64,000 bases of DNA from Argyresthia goedartella (taxonomy: Eukaryota; Arthropoda; Insecta; Lepidoptera; Argyresthiidae): positions 26,031,356 through 26,095,355 of the forward strand of contig OX463815.1 of the NCBI GenBank assembly GCA_949825045.1. Direction: 5' to 3'. Under the pieces are notes generated by a model. That model did not search any database and was not told where the DNA came from. It worked only from the letters and a program-made list of their open reading frames with translations. How positions within the stretch are numbered: position 1 is the first letter of the stretch; every line of letters starts with the position of its first letter. The position numbers and the translations under genes are program-made. Shown one piece after another: positions 52,217 through 61,200 of this stretch.

Positions 52217-55200
52217 CTATAACACAACAAGCATACCATATATATGCAGGCACATAACGTCCAAGTCAGGATTGATGGCCAGAGGAGAAAGAAGAAATCT
52301 CTGAGGGGGTGACGTCCCGCACACCCGCAAAGGCCCTGCGACGCCTTTCGACATAATAAATAAAACTTTAAGCATAAAATTTGCCTGACTTGATTCCTTT
52401 ATTCTGATAACTTTCGAACTGCTGAACCGATTTCAATAAAACATATCTAACCTAGCGCAGTAAAATCTACCACCATTATTTTTTTAAATCCGAATCAAAA
52501 TTCCGTCCACCCGTTACACATGCACACACAGACAGACACTTAAAACTTATAAGTATAACACCCCCATTTTTTTGTTGGGGGATAAAAAGGGGGAGGCGGG
52601 AAGAGGACAGGCGGACGGCAAAAAGAAGGCCGGTCCAGCCATGTGGGGGACGCTCGGAAATAGCTGCGGGTTACAAGAGCTCCATGCATAAACCTAACCA
52701 GTTGGTTTGCTTGCTATCCCGCGTGGCTTATTCCACAAATCGCCTGCGACTATCCCGTGCGAAAAGGCTAAACGAAACGAAAAAAAAATAAAAGGAAAGG
52801 GATTTGGTTGCATACTGGTAGTGACATGAAATCGGAATGAGGTTAGTTGGTCGTGGGATATGTCCTGCATTGTAACGGAGATACAAGAATTCACAATGGT
52901 CGAACTTTAAATGAAAAAAAAACAATCAAGTGCGGGTCAGACTCGCACACGAAGGGTAGCATCGTACAAGACAACCAAAGGACAAAAAAATAATAAAACA
53001 ATAACAAAAAAGTTTTTGTCCCAACTATGTTCCGAACCTAACAAACTCAACTCACACTCAATGATCTATTGTATCTAGGCAAAAAATGCACCTTTACAAG
53101 CCAAACACTTATACATGGAGAAAAATTAAAATAAAAACAAAACTAAACTAATGAGTAACGATTATGGTTAAAATTTCCTTTTCAAGTGGTGATTTATTGC
53201 TGAATCTCGCACAGTAAAAGGAAACTCCATAAACTTTACCATTACTTCGGAAATACGCCCGTGAGAAGATAGGACCAAGAAACTCTATGGGGATGTAATT
53301 TTTTCATATATTTTTTATGCCACAATGTACAATATAAAAACAATCTATCATCGTATCTATAAGTGCCAATAAGATGTATCAAAATAAAAAAAAATACAAA
53401 AGAAATGACAAACAAAAGCTGTAATGAACATAACTTATGAGGAACTAGACTGGAATACTCCCCCCAAGCAGCACCCGTTCACGAGTAAGACTTGTGCACC
53501 AGCCATCGCCCCCCTCGCCATATTTGAGCAGCACAACCCCTACGCTAAAGATCGCGGATACGACGTGAAAACAATTGCGCCACCGAATCCTTTGCCCGAA
53601 GTGAAATGTGGTCAAGATGCCGAAACGAAAGTGTAATTAATTGACAATCGCGGATATATTAAACATATTGTTGGTCTATGAGAGTGGAAAGTCGCGTGAC
53701 GAACGTGTACGCATTGAAAAGTACCTACCAAAATGTACTCTTTATAAAATAATTCAAAATATGGAGAAAATAAAACGAATTGGGCAAACTAAGAGACGCG
53801 ATCATCTGAGTATCCAAATCTTGAAAAGTCCTGACGACATGGATAAAGCAAGTGAAAATGAAGAGGCTGAAACGAAACAATGTGTTATAAATTGGTCGAT
53901 ATTTGCACGGCACACAATAATATGCCTGGCTTAGAATGGTCTACTTGACATGGGTCAAGTAATTATATTTGCCGGCTAAATGGATCCCGTACGGCTAAAT
54001 GGATCCCATTAAATAGTGTATAAATGGAGAGGCAGATGGGCCTTAAAACACAGGCTAATTAAACTTAGTTTAAGGTTCCAATGTATCTTTCACCTGTGTA
54101 TTACTTTGGTGAATAAATTTCATTTTCATTTTCATATGGTGCTATCAATAACTTCAAGTATTTTGAATTGTCAAATATTGGTAATCCAGTGATAATTGAT
54201 TTGATTGATTGAAAAACACCTTAGAGCAAGCAGCACTAAAATACAAACCAAATTAACGGATTTGTTTATATAGTGAGTGAATTTGATTTATACATGGAAT
54301 CATTAATGTAAATAAATAAATAATGTACATACTTACTGTGTATGTACAATGTGGTTATACTTATACTGAAGTAATGGCGATGATTGTTGATTTCTGTGTG
54401 TACCGCAATATTATTTATGAATTTTTCAAACTTGCTAGGTCAGTGACACGGACGCTGTCACCGGGCTTTTTATTTTGTGAAGACTGTAATGTGCAACAAA
54501 TGCCCTTAAAGACACTTGCAAACATCCACATTATATGTAGAGTTTATCGTACCTTGATCTGTCGTTACTTCCGCATCTTTTCGATTCTGTTCTTCTTTTT
54601 CTGCTCGCATTTTAATCCAGTCGACTTTGTATTCTCTGTAATAAATAATATAAATTACTTACTTTCGAAACATATAAAGCGAGCATGATTCTTGGCAAAA
54701 TAATTATTTTAAAGATGCAAGTTGGTAACTGTGCAAGCGTAGTAGGTACCTACCGCTGTCTCGCTAGCTAACTAAGCTCGCTGTCTCGCTAGCTAACTAC
54801 GCTCGCTGTCTCGCTAGCTAACTAAGCTCGCTGTCTCGCTAGCTAACTACGCTCGCTAACTCGCTAGCTAACTACGCTCGCTGTCTCGCTAGCTAGCTAC
54901 GCTCGCTGTCTCGCTAGCTAACTACGCTCGCTGTCTCTCTCACTCACTAGCTAACTACGCTCGCTGTCTCGATCACTCGCCCACTCGCCAGCTAACTACG
55001 CTCGCTGTCTCGCTCATTCGCTAGCTAACTATGCTCGTTGTCTTGCTCACTCGCTAGCTAACTACGCTCGCTTTCTCGCTCACTCGCAGAATAGAATCAC
55101 ATTCCAGGTGAAGTAAAGCTTGTGTGTACAATATTTACCTCTCATATTCATCACCAGCTTCATCGACTAGTTTAAAGAACTCATCTATACCCTGAAAATA

Positions 55201-58200
55201 AATAGAGAATACATTAAAATATCTTATGACAAATAATCAGGAAGGCATGTGTAATTTCAATCAGAATGTCTTATAAGAAGACCATATATAAAATACTGAG
55301 AATTCAAGGATTCCCGAGAATTTGGTTTTGGGTTGTTCATATTCTCCACACCACCACACCAGTGTAACGAAGTATGGCTCGATGCACTTGAACTCGTTGT
55401 CTTACACTCCGTGAGGCATTGGGGATATCAACATTAAACGGCCTGGCCACGAGGCTGGGAATCCGGGAACTCTAGTGCGGCGGGCGAAACACAGGCCTTT
55501 GCTGAAGGCTTGGCACTCCGAAAGCGGAACTTAGAATTTCACCTTCAGCTAACTTTTCGAGGAATAGGAAATTTAAAAGGCATGTATAGAGGGATTAATA
55601 GAGCATCATAACTTATTATTTTTATTTTATAACGATTAAATAAACAACAAGTAACTAAATTCAAAAGCGGTGGGGAAATATGAAGAAAAAAATTTAGATA
55701 ATTTGGGGAGACTTTTTTATAAAATTATGTTTTCCGACTTCTGAGCTAAAAATAGCTCCTTCACCGCTTGATTTTGGGATCTGAGGCGGAAAAAATCTAT
55801 TCCCAACTCGTTCGAAGAGGCTTTTTTCACACCTTTCATTCGGAAAAGTAAGTTTGCTCCACGACGAGAGGGTGCAAAATGCAACTTTTCTGTTTGAGCT
55901 ACTTTTTTAATTTATTATTTGGCATGTAGCATTTACGCAATGTGCCAATTGAACACATATCGAGTGCGAGTATTCGAGTAAAAACGAACATGTTTCAAGT
56001 TTAAACTTTAACAACGTTATATGAATTTTTCGTAATATTTAAAAAAAATATCTTGACTATCTAATAATCGATGACAGTTATTGTGATGTAATGAATATGG
56101 ATATCCGATACCATTGTAATATTAGATTCGATTCTTTTGACTCATTGGTAAAAGTAGCACAGGAATATTTTATCTGTGGTGACCTTTTCCTAATCCTCCA
56201 CAATCCGCCATTATAAAAAAAAATGTTTTCGTTGTTCGATTACTGTAAAAGTGGTGAAAGTATAATTCAAAGTATATTTATTTCATCATTCATAAATTTT
56301 CCTCATAGTCGGTGTGAAAAATTGTATGTAAGGAGCACAATTATTTTCGTCATAGGCGTTAAAGTTTGAATCCTTCGTTACGCTCCTTCGCTTCACTCTG
56401 GATTCAATGTGCCGCCCTCGCCGTAAATACATAATTTTGCTCCCTTGAGACACAATAAATAACTATTTCACACCTTCCATTCGGAAAAGTAAGTTTTGCT
56501 CCACGACGAGAGGGAGGAAAATACTACTTTTCTTTTCAATCTACTTTTTTAATGTATTCATTGGCATGCAGCATTTACGCAATGTGCCAATTGAACACAG
56601 ATTAAAATAATAGAATGTAATTATGAAATTACATTACAATCGACAACGATGACGTTGTCGATTAAAAACGAACATGGTTCAAGTTTTAACTTTAACTACG
56701 TTATATGCAAATTTACGAATTTTTCGTAATATTTAAAAAAAATGGCACAATTAATTATATGATTTACTGAAATCAAAACTATCGATGACTGTTATTGTGA
56801 TATAATGAATATTGATATCCGAAACCATTGTAATATTCGATTCGATTATTTTTACACAATAGTAAAAGTACGCAGGAATATTTTATCTGTGGTGACCTTT
56901 CCCTAATGCTTCACAATCCGTCATTATTAAATTCGACAACTTTTTTGGTACAGATGTCTGGCCCGATAACGCCGTAGTGCAAGAGTGGCAGGCGGTTGGG
57001 AGAATATCTCAGCATTTACAACCGCGGTCCGAAAATCACTGTAATTTCGACAAGTTTTTTTTTTGGTAATAGTTTATCGTGCGATCAGTCAGATCATTGA
57101 CCATGAGCAGATTTTTTGAGTGATGGTGGTATGTAGAGGTAATACCCCATTGAAATTACTCTTCAATTGTGCCTCAAAGGCTGTCCAGCTCTAATATGAT
57201 ACGTCACTTCAGGCGCCGCATGTATGAGGGAATAGTCAGTTGGACTGCAAGTTGGTTTGGAGTTTTGTCAGACGGAATTCGTACTATTTGCTGTAGTACT
57301 TTATCTCTTCTTTGACTGAGTTCATATTTAGATGGTCATGACCTCTGCGTTTCTGATGAAACCAGGGTGCGTCGGAGATTTGTTTCAGCTTAGCATTTTG
57401 GGCTCTCTGTATTTTTGATATAATTGTATCACAGACGTAACCCCACAGTTGAATACCGTATGTCCAAATCAGTTTTATGACGGATTTGTAAACAAGTCGT
57501 TTATTGTCGGTTGAAAGTTTGGAGTTCCTGCCTAGCAGCCAGTACAACACCTTATATATATTATGAGGTTAAGTTGGTCTCTCTTGGTTTGGCTATGTTT
57601 ATTCCAGGTAAGCCTGCAGTCTAGGTGCATTCCGAGGTATTTTACTGACTCTCTGTGTCGTAGTTGGTTTTCACCCAGTTTCACTGGTGGGCAGTTTCCT
57701 TAACGTAGTGTGAATGTTACTTGGACAGATTTTCATGCACTACAGATTCTCCATTTTGTGAGCCAGCTTTGGACATAATTTTAACTTCGTTGCAAGATTT
57801 GTGATGCTTCTAGTTTATTCCGGCTGGATGCTAGAATATCTGTGTCATCGAGAAGTCGCCACAGTGACCCCCGGGCTCTGTGGTAGATCTGATGTGTAAA
57901 TTGTACACAGAATGGGCCCAAGCATCGAACCCTGGGGCACTCCAGCGTGTATGTCGTGGAATGTAGAAGTGCCTTCCCTGACCTGGAAATTTCTATTGGA
58001 TAGGTATGATTCCAAGATAGCATAGAAAAGGTGGGGTAAAAGGTGTTTTATCTCGCATAACAGCCTTTGTGCCACACTCTATCAATGACTGTTGAATGTC
58101 GAGGAAGGCTGAGGAACAGTCCTTCCCTTATTCCTTTCTTTCCAGTGATTTTCTGATGACATCACACACTCTGTGGATTAGCTCAATTGTGACATGTTCC

Positions 58201-61200
58201 TATCTAAATCCAAATTGGTTGTCTGGTATTATAGATCTTTCGATCTACGAAGCAAGATTTTCTCGAAGACTTTGGAGAGTGTTGGTAGCAGGCTTATGGG
58301 TCTGTACGACGTGACTTCATGTGGCGGTGTTTCCGCTTTGTGTATCATATTTATTTATGACACCTTCCACAATGCAGGAAAGTATGATAATCGCATGCAG
58401 TTAAACAGCGTGGTGAGGAATATAATTTCTACATGTGGTAGTTCTTGTCGATAAGGTCAAAACCCGGTGCCTTTTGGTCATCCATCCATCTATTGGTCCT
58501 GTTAACTTCTTGATATTTTACTATTCTTAGAGGTTACATCTAGCTGGAAATCTTGTGCCAAGATGTTATCAATATAGTCTTCATTTGTTTCAGCATGTTT
58601 CTCGTTGGTCATGAAGATCTTTGCTAGCAAAAGCTTCCGCCTTCTCTTGATCTGTTCTAGCCCAGAGATTCCCCTGCTTTCTTATAGGAGGTTTGGTTTT
58701 CCGCCACTGGTTGAATTTTTTACCAGCTCGCCGAGAGAATAGTCCGTTGACTTGGTTGCAGTTAGCGATTCCAGATGTGCTTGAGCAGTAACGTTGATTG
58801 CATCGAAATTAGGCTATTTAGTTTCTAGATAGCTCAGTTAGCAGATAGACAAACCTTTGACTATGAAGAAATCTATGATATCCGGAAGTTTGTGAGGATC
58901 AGTTGGCCAGTAAGTAGGTTCACATGATGATAAGGTTTTGAGATGATTTTGGTCCACAGATTTCTTCCTCTAGTGGTGGTGAGTCTGGAGCACCATTGTG
59001 TGTGCTGGCATTCCAATCACCAACGGCTATGAATCGATTGCCCAGGGTTTGGAAGTACTCTGTAAAGAATTCTTCTGATATAGTATCATGTCTCGGGGAA
59101 CAGTAAGCCGATGAAATGTTGAAGTCTCCGTTTTTGTCCTCTATAGATATGGTAGTGCCCGGGATTTATGGGGGTTTGAAATTTACGCAACTCAAAATGT
59201 CTTATGGAAGACCTTATGATAACCGCAGAACCATGGTGTACAGGCCCATCCGGATGGTTTGAGCTAGAAATGTTATAATTCTGAATGTTAATTCTACTGT
59301 TTGCTTTGAAGTGGGTCTCTGTAACCAGTAGAATTTCAATGTGATGAAGGTGTAGGAATGTTTCTACATCGTCGTTATTGAGGGATGTTCTTTGTTGCTA
59401 TTAGTAGAGAACTCACGGTGAAATCTTGTTGACGAGGTTGGTGATGAGATGAGCATCATAAGCGTGGGTACGCTTATGATGCTCATCTCATCATTTGTTG
59501 GAAAAGCAGGTCGAATTTAAGTTTTTGAGTTATTATTATATTCTATGGCTATTATTTGGCTTGTTGTTTGTTTGTTTACTTCTGGTTATGCGTTTTCTTT
59601 ATTTGGTGGCTTGAGTACCTCAAAGTATGAACGATTGGCAAATAGTATTTTGTTGAAAATGCGTCATTTGAGCTTTGCGCTTCCACCGTACAAATACGCC
59701 AAATCAGAGTTCTTATAAGGCGAGACAACTCCTGGTGTAAAACATGCACTAGAGGATCATCGCGCTGGAACAAGGCAGTAAAGGGCGAAAATGTTCGTGC
59801 ACTGTGCGCTGTGAATGTCAATTCGACCTCTGCAGTTGTCCTTTTTATGAAAATGACAATATTTTTGTAGCTCATGGATGTTGGTAGAGATTTTGACTTC
59901 GGTAAATATTTCGTAAAATAATCTACTATCGCTGGCCACTGTTCCCTGAGCCCTCTCTGCCGCCGGTCCTAATGTTAACCAGCGCGACAAAACATGCTTC
60001 AGGAATCGGTTATTTGGCACTTTCATTTTGGCTCACTTGCTTGTTCCAGTGTAGTCAGTCCCTGGTTAAGTCTTTGCCAGAGTACTCCTAAACCGCCTGA
60101 TGAAACTATCAGAAGGGCTGCTACCTGAGACCCAGTTCGGCTTCCGACCTGATCGAGGCACAGCCGAGGCTGTCTTCTCAGTGCGTCAACTGCAAGAGAA
60201 AAGCAGAGAGCAGGGCCGTCCCATGTACTTGTGTTTTATTGACCTTGAGAAGGCTTTTGACAGCGTCCTACGAGAAGCCCTCGGTGGATGGACGGTCCCA
60301 CAAGGACCTTGGCTCGGAAATATAGGGTGAGATTTGTGAGAGGTCTCAAACTCCTCCACGACGAAATGGAGTGCTGCGTTGCTATCAACGATTAACAATC
60401 AGAGTTTTTCCCCGTTACCCGTGGGGTCTAACAAGGCAGTGCTCTCGCGCCTACATTGATCGCGTTATACTTTGCGGTCGTAGCCTGGGAGGTCATACAA
60501 GCCTCTCCAGAAGGTGTCCGCATCCGTTTCCGCACCGATGGCAGCCTTTTTAACCTGGCGATACTAAAAGCCCGCACAAAAGTCTCACACGCGGTGGTCA
60601 CTGAGATCATCTACGCGGATGACCTATGCTTTGTGACAGAATCATCTCCAGAAAGCCTGCAACACCTCATGTCCGATCTCGACAAGTCTTGCTGTAACTG
60701 AAGATCAGCGTCAAAAAGACGGAAATTATGTCTCTAGATATCGACTGTCACGAGCCGCTGAACATCAAACTTGGCAAGGACGAGCTGAAGCAGGTCGATA
60801 AGTTCCGTAATGAATATCAGATGGTCTGAAGTGCTGCGACCTGCCAATGTGGGTCGCATTGAGGCCTACCTCATGCAGTGACAGCTTCGGTGGTGCGGAC
60901 ACGTGTCTAGGATGGCAGAGCAGAGGGTCGCAAAGCACATCTTTTACTCAGAACTTGAAGAAGGCAAGCGCAAGCGTGGCGGACAACTCCTCAGGTACAA
61001 AGATGTGCTGAAGCGGCACATGAAGTGGTGCGGCATAGAGCCTTCCCAGTGGGAGAAGCAAGCCGCCCTCAGACCCGAGTGGAGGGCTTTGGTTAAAACC
61101 AAAGTCCGTGACTTTGAAATTCACCGGCGCGCCAAGCTCGACACCAAGCGCGATGAGTTAAAAGCCCGACCACCTGCGCTAACTCATTATAATTATATAA

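Noticed and set aside
54755..55089. CRISPR-like or satellite centromere array
   Set aside because: Head-to-tail 25-bp units without spacers, only about 335 bp long, inside an intron.
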